This document shows positions 55,101 through 63,408 of a stretch of DNA of 64,000 nt, piece by piece. Made by a program: the position numbers and the translations under genes. The notes below the pieces were generated by a model that saw only the letters and a list, made by a program, of their open reading frames with translations, was not told where the DNA came from and searched no databases. This DNA comes from Desulfovibrionaceae bacterium (lineage in GTDB: Bacteria; Desulfobacterota; Desulfovibrionia; Desulfovibrionales; Desulfovibrionaceae). Each line of letters starts with the position of its first letter. Position 1 is the first letter of the stretch. The stretch covers positions 1 through 64,000 of the forward strand of contig JAQXJC010000039.1 of NCBI GenBank assembly GCA_029008115.1, given 5' to 3'.

Positions 55101-55439
55101 ATGTATTACGTGCAAAAAAGATTTGAAATCAGCGCTGCGCACCGGTTGAACCTTGACTATGCGAGCAAATGCGGCGCCCTGCATGGGCACAACTGGGTCA
55201 TCACGGTCCACTGCCGCTCCCGCTCGCTGAACGCCAACGGCATGGTGATCGACTTCTCCCATATCAAGGAAAAGGTCGCCTCGGTTCTCGATCACGCGAA
55301 TCTGAACGACGTGCTTGCGGGCAACCCCACGGCTGAAAACATCGCCTTCTGGATTGCCCGGCAGATTGGCGACACCTGCTACAGGGTCTCCGTGCAGGAA
55401 TCCGAGGGGAACTGTGCCACGTGGGAGCTGGACGAATGA
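55101..55439 (+). CDS. queD: 6-carboxytetrahydropterin synthase
   Basis: A 112-residue enzyme of the 7-deazaguanine (queuosine precursor) pathway, converting dihydroneopterin triphosphate to 6-carboxytetrahydropterin. Zinc-binding His are in SAAHRL and LHGHNW, and the acidic DFSHIKEKV and DHANLND motifs are present. ATG 55101 has GAGG five bases upstream. Its stop overlaps the queE start as ATGA, so the two are coupled. Confidence 0.93.
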   Translation: MYYVQKRFEISAAHRLNLDYASKCGALHGHNWVITVHCRSRSLNANGMVIDFSHIKEKVASVLDHANLNDVLAGNPTAENIAFWIARQIGDTCYRVSVQESEGNCATWELDE

Positions 55440-56095
55440 GAGTTGTTGAGATTTTCGACAGCATCGACGGCGAGGGACTGCGCGCCGGCCGGCTGGCGAC
55501 CTTCATCCGGCTGGCGGGATGCAACCTCCGCTGCTCGTACTGCGACACAGGATACGCGCTTTCCCGCGATGCCGGCACGGAGATGACGCGGGAGGAGGTT
55601 CTCCGCGCCGCAGCCGCGCCGGGCAACCGCTGCATCACCGTCACGGGCGGCGAGCCCCTGGCCACGGAAGCGGGACGCGACCTCTGCCACGCCCTGCTGG
55701 AGCGGGGATTTGACGTTAATATCGAAACCAACGGCTCCATTTCCGTGGAGCCCTTCCTGTCCTATCCCAACGCCCTCATCACGCTGGACTGGAAAACACC
55801 CTCCAGCGGCTGCAATGCACGCATGGGCGGCCATGAGCTGCCGCTGCGTCGGCAGGATGTGCTGAAGATTGTCATGACGGATGCGGACAGGCCGGCGGTG
55901 AAGGAACATCTTCTGGCCCTGCGGGGACGATGCGGGGCGCAGATATACCTTTCGCCCGTCTACGGCGGCATGGAGCCGGCCGGACTTGTTGACTTCATGA
56001 AGGAACTGCGCACGGCCGGGATCGACATGGGCAGGGTGCGCATGCAGCTCCAGCTGCACAAATATGTCTGGGACCCGCAGCGGCGGGGCGTCTGA
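55436..56095 (+). CDS. queE: 7-carboxy-7-deazaguanine synthase
   Basis: A 219-residue radical-SAM enzyme that follows QueD and forms 7-carboxy-7-deazaguanine. The cluster motif is CNLRCSYCDT (CxxxCxxC, about residues 29-36), preceded by DSIDGEGLRAGR and followed by VTGGEPL. Length is typical of the long QueE form. It overlaps queD by four bases. No queC was seen in the window, so the pathway is completed elsewhere. Confidence 0.94.
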   Translation: MRVVEIFDSIDGEGLRAGRLATFIRLAGCNLRCSYCDTGYALSRDAGTEMTREEVLRAAAAPGNRCITVTGGEPLATEAGRDLCHALLERGFDVNIETNGSISVEPFLSYPNALITLDWKTPSSGCNARMGGHELPLRRQDVLKIVMTDADRPAVKEHLLALRGRCGAQIYLSPVYGGMEPAGLVDFMKELRTAGIDMGRVRMQLQLHKYVWDPQRRGV

Positions 56096-56198
56096 CGGCG
56101 CGGGAGGGAGAGCCGCCGCGGCAGGGGGAGACATCCCCCGCCCGCACGTCATGAAACAGGACTTGCCGGCGCGGATGCAAGGCGCGCCTCACATCCGG

Positions 56199-56585
56199 CT
56201 ATGCGCCCAGCCTGCCGTGCTTTTCATACCGCGCCACGCTGGTGATGCGGTTGTCTCCATCCACAAAGACCACACGGGGGCGGTGCGCGGCCGCCTCCTC
56301 CGGCGTGAGCCGGGCATAGGCCATCAAAATGACCAGATCACCCACGGCCACGCAGCGGGCCGCCGCGCCGTTCAGGCAGATCATGCCGCTCCCGCGCTCG
56401 CCGGCAATGGTATAGGTCTCAAAACGCTGTCCGTTGCTGACATCCACCACCTGCACCAGCTCATATTCCAGAATACCCGCGGCATCCAGCAGATCGGCAT
56501 CCACGGTAATGCTACCCACATAGTCCAGAGCGGCCTGCACCACCGTGGCGCGGTGGATTTTCCCTTTCAGCATGGTGAGAAGCAT
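56199..56585 (-). CDS. panD: Aspartate 1-decarboxylase precursor
   Basis: A 128-residue pyruvoyl enzyme that makes beta-alanine for pantothenate. The self-cleavage site is G24-S25 in [13 protein letters not shown], which yields the pyruvoyl group, and [16 protein letters not shown] is the usual N-terminus. [16 protein letters not shown] is also characteristic. It is the last gene of panB-panC-panD, two bases after panC. Confidence 0.96.
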   Translation of the reverse strand: MLLTMLKGKIHRATVVQAALDYVGSITVDADLLDAAGILEYELVQVVDVSNGQRFETYTIAGERGSGMICLNGAAARCVAVGDLVILMAYARLTPEEAAAHRPRVVFVDGDNRITSVARYEKHGRLGA

Positions 56586-56587
56586 GG

Positions 56588-57430
56588 CTACTCCAGAATG
56601 AAGTTGTCGATAAGCCGCGTCCTGCCGATGAAGACGGCCACAGCGCCGAGCACGGGACGCTTCAGCTCCGTCTGGGGGCGGATGGTACGGGCGTCCACCA
56701 CTTCCACATAGTCCACGCGGGCCAGCGGCTCCCGCTCAATGATGGCGCGCATGGCCCCGGCCACGGCGGCGGCGTCCCGCTCGCCGGATTCCGCCAGTTC
56801 GCGGCCATGCCGCACGGCGCGGGAAAGCACCAGCGCCGCCTGCCGCTCCTCCGCCGAGAGATAGGTATTGCGGGAGCTCATGGCCAGCCCGTCAGGCTCG
56901 CGCACAATGGGGCATCCCACCACCTGCACGCCCAGGTCCAGGTCTTCCGCCATGCGGCGTACCACGGCGAGCTGCTGGGCGTCCTTCTGACCGAAATAGG
57001 CACGGTCGGGGCGGACAATGCCCATCAGCTTGCACACCACAGTGCAGACGCCCCGGAAGTGCACGGGCCGGCTGCGGCCGCACAGTCCTTCCGTCAGGCC
57101 GGACACATCCACATATGAGCGGAAGTCCCTGCCGTACATCTCCGCCGGATCGGGGCGGAACAGCAGGTCAACGCCCATCTCCGCGCACAGCGCGGCATCG
57201 CGCTCCGGATCGCGCGGATAGCTGTCCAGGTCTTCTGCCGGCCCGAACTGCATGGGATTCACAAACACGCTTGCCACAACCCTGCCGTTCTCCGCACGGG
57301 CACGGCGCATCAGGCTGGCATGCCCCGCATGCAGATAGCCCATGGTGGGCACCAGCCCCACGCTTTCTCCCTGCCGCCGCCATTCCCGGACGGCAGCCCG
57401 CACGGCTTCCTTCGTCGTCACTATTTCCAT
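56588..57430 (-). CDS. panC: Pantothenate synthetase
   Basis: A 280-residue ligase that joins pantoate and beta-alanine with ATP. Motifs include [18 protein letters not shown] (HxGH), [20 protein letters not shown], the [15 protein letters not shown] region and MSSRNTYLS. Length is standard. It lies between panB (18 bases) and panD (2 bases) on the same strand. Confidence 0.96.
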   Translation of the reverse strand: MEIVTTKEAVRAAVREWRRQGESVGLVPTMGYLHAGHASLMRRARAENGRVVASVFVNPMQFGPAEDLDSYPRDPERDAALCAEMGVDLLFRPDPAEMYGRDFRSYVDVSGLTEGLCGRSRPVHFRGVCTVVCKLMGIVRPDRAYFGQKDAQQLAVVRRMAEDLDLGVQVVGCPIVREPDGLAMSSRNTYLSAEERQAALVLSRAVRHGRELAESGERDAAAVAGAMRAIIEREPLARVDYVEVVDARTIRPQTELKRPVLGAVAVFIGRTRLIDNFILE

Positions 57431-57448
57431 ATCTTCACCATTTCCAGC

Positions 57449-58279
57449 TCAATATACCTTTTCCAGAACGTCGTCCTCCATGCCCCAGCCGTGCTCCTCC
57501 GCCGGGAACTCCCCGGCCTTGACGGCATGGCAGTAGGCCTCGGCAGCCTTGCGCACCAGCTCTCCCCCTTCGGCAAAGCGGCGCACAAAGCGGGGACGGA
57601 AGCCCGAAAACATGCCCAGCATGTCCTGCGCCACCAGCACCTGCCCGTCGCAGCCCGCGCCGGCGCCTATGCCGATGACGGGAATATCCAGAGCCTGCGT
57701 GATCCGTGCGGCCAGCGGCGCGGGCACGCATTCCAGCACCAGCGCGAAGGCCCCGGCCTGCTGCACGGCGCGCGCATCATCCAGCAGGGCCTGCGCCTGC
57801 CGCGCCTCGCGTCCCTGCACGCGGTAGCCGCCCAGCGCGTTCACGGACTGCGGCGTCAGGCCAAGGTGCGCCACCACGGGGATGGAGGCCCGCGTAATGG
57901 CGGCGATATGCGGGCAGAAGTCCGTGCCGCCTTCCAGCTTCACGGCCTGCGCATGGCCTTCCCGCACCAGCCTGCCGGCATTGCGCACGGCCTCCTCCAC
58001 GCAGACATGGTAGGACATGAAGGGCATGTCCGTCACCACCAGGGCGCTGGCCGCGCCGCGCGCCACGGCACGGCTGTGATGAATCATGTCCTCCATGGTC
58101 ACGGAAAGCGTGTCCTCATAGCCCAGCATGACCATGCCCAGGGAATCGCCCACCAGCAGCATCTCCACGCCTGCCTCGTCCAGAAGGCGGGCCATGGTAT
58201 AGTCGTAGGCCGTCAGCATGGTAATGCGGTCACCGGCCTGCTTCTGCCGGCGCAAGGTCAGAACGGTATGTCGCGCCAT
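57449..58279 (-). CDS. panB: Ketopantoate hydroxymethyltransferase
   Basis: A 276-residue enzyme that adds the hydroxymethyl group of methylene-THF to ketoisovalerate, linking the ilv products to pantothenate. Motifs include MLTAYDYTMARLLDEAG, LLVGDSLGMVMLGYEDT, VKLEGG and GIGAGAGCDGQVLV. ATG 58279 has GGAGGGAG upstream; an ATG four codons earlier is less likely. It heads the panBCD operon. Confidence 0.96.
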   Translation of the reverse strand: MARHTVLTLRRQKQAGDRITMLTAYDYTMARLLDEAGVEMLLVGDSLGMVMLGYEDTLSVTMEDMIHHSRAVARGAASALVVTDMPFMSYHVCVEEAVRNAGRLVREGHAQAVKLEGGTDFCPHIAAITRASIPVVAHLGLTPQSVNALGGYRVQGREARQAQALLDDARAVQQAGAFALVLECVPAPLAARITQALDIPVIGIGAGAGCDGQVLVAQDMLGMFSGFRPRFVRRFAEGGELVRKAAEAYCHAVKAGEFPAEEHGWGMEDDVLEKVY

Positions 58280-58331
58280 TACTCCCTCCATACGTGCAGC
58301 GTCATCATCTCCTGCCGCGTGGCACGCTCAC

Positions 58332-58361
58332 GCATGGCAGGGGCCGCGGCCCCCGCCATGC
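58332..58361. other. Strong hairpin between cstA and panB
   Basis: GCATGGC and GGGGCC pair with GGCCCC and GCCATGC across one mismatch, an almost continuous palindrome. There is no T-run, so it may be a processing site or a Rho-assisted end for the cstA transcript. Confidence 0.4.
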
Positions 58362-58389
58362 ACGGCCTCCGCAGTGCGGCAGGTTCTTT

Positions 58390-59817
58390 CTAGCAGGATT
58401 TCTCACTTTCCGGCAACGTCCAGCGCCGCTTCAGGAATATCCACAGCAGGCCGAGGCTGAGCGCAATGCCCATGCCCGTCGCCAGCGGCAGCGGCAGCCC
58501 GAAGCCGATCTTCGCATAGCACAGGTAGGATGTGCAGACCGCGGTCATGAACAGCGCGGGAATGGTGGAAATCCAGTGCTGCCGGCCGCGCCGGGCGAGG
58601 TAAACGCTGATGCTCCACAGGGTCACGCAGGACATGGTCTGGTTGGCCCAGCCGAAATACCGCCAGATCACCGAGAAATCAACAAAGGTCAGCGCAATGC
58701 CCGCCAGAAAGATGGGCAGGGCCACCAGCACGCGGCTGTTCGTCGTGTGCTGGGAGATGGAGAAGGTATCCGCCACCAGCAGGCGGGCGCTGCGGAAGGC
58801 CGTATCCCCCGTGGAAATGGGCAGCACCACCACGCCCAGCAGAGCCAGCACGCCGCCCACGGGGCCGAGCAGGGCCACGGAAATTTCCTTCACCACCAGC
58901 GTGGGCGAACCGGCCTTGATGACGGCGGCCAGCGCTTCGGGCGACTGATAGAACGACAGCCCCAGCGTGACCCAGATAAGCCCCAGCACGCCTTCGGCAA
59001 TCATGGGGCCATAAAACAGCAGGCGGCCATCCTTTTCACTGGCCATGCAGCGCGCCATCATGGGCGACTGCGTGGCGTGGAAGCCGCTGATGGCGCCGCA
59101 GGCAATGGTGATGAAGAGCAGCGGCCAGATGGGCAGGCCGGACGGCTCCGTATTCACGAAAAATGCCGTATTGGGCAGGATGTCATAGCCCTGGATGAAG
59201 AGCGCGCCGATCAGACCAAAGGCCATGATCAGCAGAAGCACGGAAAAGACGGGATAGACGCGGCCGATGATCTTGTCGATGGGCATGATGGTGGCCACGA
59301 GGTAATAGGCAAAGATGACCACGCACCACCACACGAAGCCCACGCCGCTGATGCTTTCCAGCAGCTTGGCAGGCCCCAGCGCAAATACCGCGCCCACCAT
59401 GATCATGAATCCTATGGTGAACACTTCCATGAAGCGGCGCACCCGCAGACCGAGGTTGCGGCCGATAATTTCAGGATATGAGGCGCCGCCGTAGCGCAAA
59501 GACATCATGCCCGCGCAGAAGTCATGCACCGCGCCGCCGAAAATGCAGCCGAACACCACCCACAGCAGGGCGGAAGGCCCGTACAGCGCGCCCAGAATGG
59601 GCCCCAGCACCGGGCCGAGCCCGGCAATGTTCAGCAGCTGCACAAGAAATATCTTGCTGCGGGACAGCGGCACGAAGTCCACGCCGTCGCAACGGCTGGC
59701 GAGGGGCGTGGGGCGGCTGCGGTCAATGCCGAACACCTTCTCCACAATCATGCCGTAGATGAAATAGCCTCCCAGCAGGAGGCCGAGAGACAGGAAAAAA
59801 TACACCATGCCAGACAT
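58390..59817 (-). CDS. CstA-family transporter
   Basis: A 475-residue membrane protein with about 12 predicted helices, of the carbon-starvation CstA/BtsT family of peptide or pyruvate transporters. Typical stretches are NIAGLGPVLGPILGALYGPSALLWVV, GGASYPEIIGR and GFHATQSPMMARCM. It is shorter than E. coli CstA (about 700 residues), in line with the short subgroup. The substrate is unknown. ATG 59817 has GGAGG five bases ahead. It diverges from the activator-dehydratase-ABC operon. Confidence 0.9.
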   Translation of the reverse strand: MSGMVYFFLSLGLLLGGYFIYGMIVEKVFGIDRSRPTPLASRCDGVDFVPLSRSKIFLVQLLNIAGLGPVLGPILGALYGPSALLWVVFGCIFGGAVHDFCAGMMSLRYGGASYPEIIGRNLGLRVRRFMEVFTIGFMIMVGAVFALGPAKLLESISGVGFVWWCVVIFAYYLVATIMPIDKIIGRVYPVFSVLLLIMAFGLIGALFIQGYDILPNTAFFVNTEPSGLPIWPLLFITIACGAISGFHATQSPMMARCMASEKDGRLLFYGPMIAEGVLGLIWVTLGLSFYQSPEALAAVIKAGSPTLVVKEISVALLGPVGGVLALLGVVVLPISTGDTAFRSARLLVADTFSISQHTTNSRVLVALPIFLAGIALTFVDFSVIWRYFGWANQTMSCVTLWSISVYLARRGRQHWISTIPALFMTAVCTSYLCYAKIGFGLPLPLATGMGIALSLGLLWIFLKRRWTLPESEKSC

Positions 59818-60030
59818 ACAATCCTCCCGAACTGCGGCGGGCCTGGCAGGCCCGGGGCTCCGCGCCCCGTCTGGCGGAAGCCCTCCTGTGCCGCATGCTC
59901 TTCATGGCCGGAGGGCGCGTCCGCCAGACGCGCAAAATATGGAGAACACTGCTACCCCTTTTCCCCGCCATTGCATAGTGAAAGAAGAATGCCACGGCGC
60001 AAAAGACCTCTCCCGCCGGCGCGGCACCGG

Positions 60031-60059
60031 TTGACGCAGCCTGCCGGAGGGGATATGCT
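60031..60059 (+). promoter_or_regulatory. Candidate promoter of activator operon
   Basis: TTGACG (60031-60036), a 17-base spacer and TATGCT (60054-60059), pointing at the activator gene. Confidence 0.4.
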
Positions 60060-60067
60060 TGCACATC

Positions 60068-60124
60068 ATGGAAAAGGCGTTCATCGCAACCATCTCCGCG
60101 GCCTGCGGCTGCGGCTTTACCTGA
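60068..60124 (+). CDS. Possible Cys-containing upstream peptide
   Basis: An 18-codon frame, MEKAFIATISAACGCGFT, begins a few bases after the predicted transcription start and ends 169 bases before the activator gene. GGAGGGG lies about 14 bases upstream, too far for good initiation. It may be chance. Confidence 0.15.
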   Translation: MEKAFIATISAACGCGFT

Positions 60125-60293
60125 CGCTCCCCTCGGGCGGGACTGGATGTCCTGCGTGACCAGGGGGAGCCTCTCCGCTTCCGTCCCTGCTGACCTCCCC
60201 CTCCTCACCAGTTCCCTTCCCGCCTGCGCAGCGCATGAATGCGCTGTCCTCCCGTGCCAGGTTGGCCCCCCGTCCGCCAGAAGGGAACCGCAC

Positions 60294-61088
60294 ATGCTCA
60301 CAGCCGGAATAGACATTGGCTCCGTCGCCGCCAAGGCGGTCATTCTTGATACATCGCACCAGCAGATACTGGGCTTTGCCGTCCAGCCTAGCGGCTGGAA
60401 TCCCAGGGAGGCCGGCGCGCAGGTGCTGGAGGCCGCCTGCTCCCACGCCGGTGTACAACGCGGCAGTCTGGATGCCGTGGTCGGCACGGGCTACGGGCGC
60501 GTGGCCCTGCCGTGGGCGGACAGAACCGTCACGGAAATTACCTGCCATGCGCGTGGCGCGCTGCATCTTTTTCCCCGCACCGGCGTCGTGCTGGACATTG
60601 GCGGCCAGGACAGCAAGGCCATCAGCACGGATGCTGACGGCAGCGTCCTCGATTTTGTCATGAACGACAAGTGCGCCGCCGGAACGGGGCGTTTCCTGCA
60701 GGTACTGTCCGGCATTCTTGGCATGGACCTGGACGAGCTGAACACTGCCGCCGGCACCAGCGAACCCGCCGCTATTTCCTCCATGTGCGCCGTCTTTGCC
60801 GAAACGGAGATTGTCGGCCTGCTGGCACAGGGCGTTTCCCCCGCCAGCATCGCCGCCGGGGTCTATCTCTCCATTGCCCGCCGCATGCGAGCTCTGGCGG
60901 GACGCATCCCCATGCGCGGCGAATGCACCTTTACCGGCGGGCTGGCCGTCAGCCCCTCCTTCGCCGCCCGCCTCGCTGCCGAGCTGGGCGTTCCGGTCAA
61001 CGTGCCCGAGCACCCGCAAATTACCGGAGCGCTGGGCGCGGCCCTCATCGCCGCGCGCCCGGCCGCCTCCAAAGGAGCATCATCATGA
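60294..61088 (+). CDS. BadF/HgdC-type ATP-dependent activator
   Basis: A 264-residue ASKHA-fold ATPase of the BadF/BadG/HgdC (archerase) family. It would carry a [4Fe-4S] cluster between two subunits and use ATP to push low-potential electrons into its partner. Phosphate motifs are GIDIGSVAAKAVILD and VVLDIGGQDSKAI; the cluster ligands are C127 (NDKCAAGTGRF) and C165 (SMCAVFAETE). ATG 60294 has GGGA eight bases upstream. The stop overlaps the next gene as ATGA, so the two proteins are made together, as in YjiL-YjiM pairs. Confidence 0.92.
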   Translation: MLTAGIDIGSVAAKAVILDTSHQQILGFAVQPSGWNPREAGAQVLEAACSHAGVQRGSLDAVVGTGYGRVALPWADRTVTEITCHARGALHLFPRTGVVLDIGGQDSKAISTDADGSVLDFVMNDKCAAGTGRFLQVLSGILGMDLDELNTAAGTSEPAAISSMCAVFAETEIVGLLAQGVSPASIAAGVYLSIARRMRALAGRIPMRGECTFTGGLAVSPSFAARLAAELGVPVNVPEHPQITGALGAALIAARPAASKGASS

Positions 61089-62218
61089 ACTGTACCGCGC
61101 TGGAGCGCATCAAGAGCATCACGGAGCGCAACGTTCTGAATCTGCAGGCCGCCAAAGCCGCCGGCAGACCCGTGGTGGGGGAATTCTGCATCTACTCCCC
61201 CATGGAGCTGGCCATGGCAGCCGGGGCTATCCCTGTCTCCCTGTGCGGCACCAAGAATGACGCCATCCCTGCCGCCGAGACAGTGCTGCCCCGCAGCATC
61301 TGCCCGCTGATCAAGAGCAGCTTCGGCTTTGCCCTTCAGGACTCCTGCCCCTACCTGGCCGCCTCCGATCTCATCGTGGGGGACACCACCTGCGATGGAA
61401 AGAAGAAGATGTTCGAGCTGCTGGGCCGGCGCAAGCCGCTTTTTCTGCTCCAGCTGCCGCAGACCCAGGACGCCGACGCACTGGCCTACTGGCGGGCGCA
61501 GTATGTGAAGCTTCTGCATTTCTACGAGGAACGGTTCCACACCGTCATTACGGAAGAGCGCCTGCGGGCCTCCATCCGCCTGATGAACCGCTTCCGCACC
61601 GCGCTGAAGCGTGTCTACGACAGCGCCATGCGCGATCCGGCGCCGCTGGGCGGCATGGAGCTGCTGGAATGCGGCTTCCGTCTGTCCTTCATGGCGGACA
61701 AGGAGCTGGCCGTCACCCTGCTGGAAGAGCTGGACGCGGAACTACAGCAATGCGATCCCCCCGCGGAACGGGCCGGCCGGCCGCGCATCCTGCTGACGGG
61801 CGTTCCTACGGGCATGGGCTCGCACAAGCTCATTCACCTGCTGGAAAACTGCGGCGCCAGCGTGGTCTGCATTGACAACTGCTCCGCCTACAAGAAGACC
61901 CGTCTGCTGATCGACGAGGAGAAGGACCCGCTGACCGCACTGGCGGAACGATATCTGGAAACGCCGTGCGCCGTCATGTCTCCCAATCCGCGCCGCTACG
62001 AGACCCTGCGCAGGCTGGCGCGGGACTTCCGCGCCGATGGCATCGTCGATCTTACCTGGCAGGGCTGCCAGACCTACGAAATCGAGGCACACAGCGTCAA
62101 AACGTTCGCCCGCGACGATCTGGGGCTCCCCTTCCTGCATGTGGTTACCGACTATTCCAGCACGGACGTGGAGCAGCTCAAGGTGCGCGTCGAGGCATTT
62201 CTTGAGATGATTGGCTGA
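61085..62218 (+). CDS. HgdB/YjiM-type double-cubane-like protein
   Basis: A 377-residue single-chain member of the 2-hydroxyacyl-CoA dehydratase (HgdB/FldB) superfamily. True dehydratases have two such subunits; a lone one with its own activator fits the YjiM or double-cubane-cluster protein (DCCP) branch, which reduces small molecules rather than dehydrating CoA esters. Candidate cluster ligands are C35, C73, C88, C103, C266 and C328, and C54 may also take part. Sequence landmarks include FCIYSPMELAMAAGAIP, DTTCDGKKKMFELL and WQGCQTYEIEA. The physiological substrate is not known. It overlaps the activator gene and is followed by an ABC importer. Confidence 0.85.
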   Translation: MNCTALERIKSITERNVLNLQAAKAAGRPVVGEFCIYSPMELAMAAGAIPVSLCGTKNDAIPAAETVLPRSICPLIKSSFGFALQDSCPYLAASDLIVGDTTCDGKKKMFELLGRRKPLFLLQLPQTQDADALAYWRAQYVKLLHFYEERFHTVITEERLRASIRLMNRFRTALKRVYDSAMRDPAPLGGMELLECGFRLSFMADKELAVTLLEELDAELQQCDPPAERAGRPRILLTGVPTGMGSHKLIHLLENCGASVVCIDNCSAYKKTRLLIDEEKDPLTALAERYLETPCAVMSPNPRRYETLRRLARDFRADGIVDLTWQGCQTYEIEAHSVKTFARDDLGLPFLHVVTDYSSTDVEQLKVRVEAFLEMIG

Positions 62219-62299
62219 TATGCCCCTTACGGGAGCGCGCGGCATGAAGGCCATGCCGGCGGCGCTCCTGTTCACACAGCAACCCGGAGGAATGTTCCC

Positions 62300-63400
62300 A
62301 TGCTTCCAAAAATCATGCGCCAGCTGGTACTGGCCGCAGTCCTTCTTGCCACGGCCCTGCCCGTCCGGGCGGCCGATCTGCCCGTGCTGAAGACGGGCTT
62401 CATCTTCACCACCCACCATATGCCCTTTCTTGTCGCCTGCTCCAAGGGCGAAGGGCTGAAAGAGCTGGGCGTGTGGCTGAAGCCCGTGGCCGAGCGTGAA
62501 AGCTATACGCTGATGGACGGCGAAAAACCCGTGGCCCTGCTGGACTTGGTCGTCAGCAAGAGCGGCGCGGAAACCGCGGCACTCTTTGCCCAGAAGCATC
62601 TGGACATGGGCATTGCCTCCATCACCGCCATCATGGCCGGAGTGGACAAGGGCACGCCCATGAAGATCGTCTGCCCCCTCCAGACCGAGGGCATGGGCCT
62701 CATCGCGCCCAAGGGTTCCAGTGTCAAAACGCTGGACGACTTCATGACCCTTGTCAGGCAGACGAAAGAACCGGTGAAGGTCGGCTTCCACTCCCCCACC
62801 AGCGCGCCCAAGATTGTCTTTGAAGGGGCCATGCGCCAGGCGGGATTCAAGGTGACGCTGGACCCTTCCGACACCACAGCCCAGATTCTGCTGGTGGACC
62901 TCAAGGAAACGAGCAATTTGCTGGCCGCCCTGAGTGCCAAGCAGGTTGAGGCGGTGGTCGGCCCCTCTCCCTTCCCGGAAATTGCCGTCACCAGAGGCGC
63001 CGGCCAGCTGGTCTGCGATTTGCGCGACCTGCCTCCCAGCGGCCAGTGGCATGACTTTCCCTGCTGCGTAGGCGTCGCGTCGGCAGAGGCGCTGCAGCAG
63101 CATCCTGAAGTGGTAGGAGCCTTTGTCCGGCTGATTGTCCGGGCTAATACCTGGTGCAACGCCCACCGCGAAGAAGCCGGCTCCATTGCCGCGCAGTGGC
63201 TGGGCCTTCCTGCCGAGGCCGGACGCATGAACCGTCTGGTGTTCCTCAACAGCTTCTCCGACTCCTGGATGCGCGGCGCAGGCCAGTATCTGGACATCCT
63301 GAACAGGATGGGAAAGTTCAAGGGAGAGCTGAAGAACCGGTCTCTGGATCAGGTCAGGCCCCTGCTGTTTGACGAAAGCCTGCTGCGGCAGGCGAAGTAG
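62300..63400 (+). CDS. ABC transporter substrate-binding protein
   Basis: A 366-residue periplasmic binding protein of the NMT1/SsuA/TauA type, associated with sulfonate, nitrate, taurine, thiamine-precursor and similar importers. The signal peptide covers about residues 1-24 (ending PVRAA). The mature part has two alpha/beta lobes; hinge-side features include MGIASITAIMAGVDKG and GLIAPKGSSVKTLDDF. Internal Cys at DFPCC and elsewhere are unremarkable. It lies 81 bases after the double-cubane-type gene, and the permease starts 8 bases after it. Confidence 0.88.
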   Translation: MLPKIMRQLVLAAVLLATALPVRAADLPVLKTGFIFTTHHMPFLVACSKGEGLKELGVWLKPVAERESYTLMDGEKPVALLDLVVSKSGAETAALFAQKHLDMGIASITAIMAGVDKGTPMKIVCPLQTEGMGLIAPKGSSVKTLDDFMTLVRQTKEPVKVGFHSPTSAPKIVFEGAMRQAGFKVTLDPSDTTAQILLVDLKETSNLLAALSAKQVEAVVGPSPFPEIAVTRGAGQLVCDLRDLPPSGQWHDFPCCVGVASAEALQQHPEVVGAFVRLIVRANTWCNAHREEAGSIAAQWLGLPAEAGRMNRLVFLNSFSDSWMRGAGQYLDILNRMGKFKGELKNRSLDQVRPLLFDESLLRQAK

Positions 63401-63408
63401 GGGGCTTC

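Larger units (their letters stand above)
59818..60293. other. Divergent region, cstA and activator genes
   Basis: 476 bases with no supported protein gene apart from a doubtful 18-codon frame (60068-60124). It contains the candidate rightward promoter (60031-60059) and a GC-rich hairpin near 59844-59868. The rightward leader would be about 225 bases. Confidence 0.4.
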
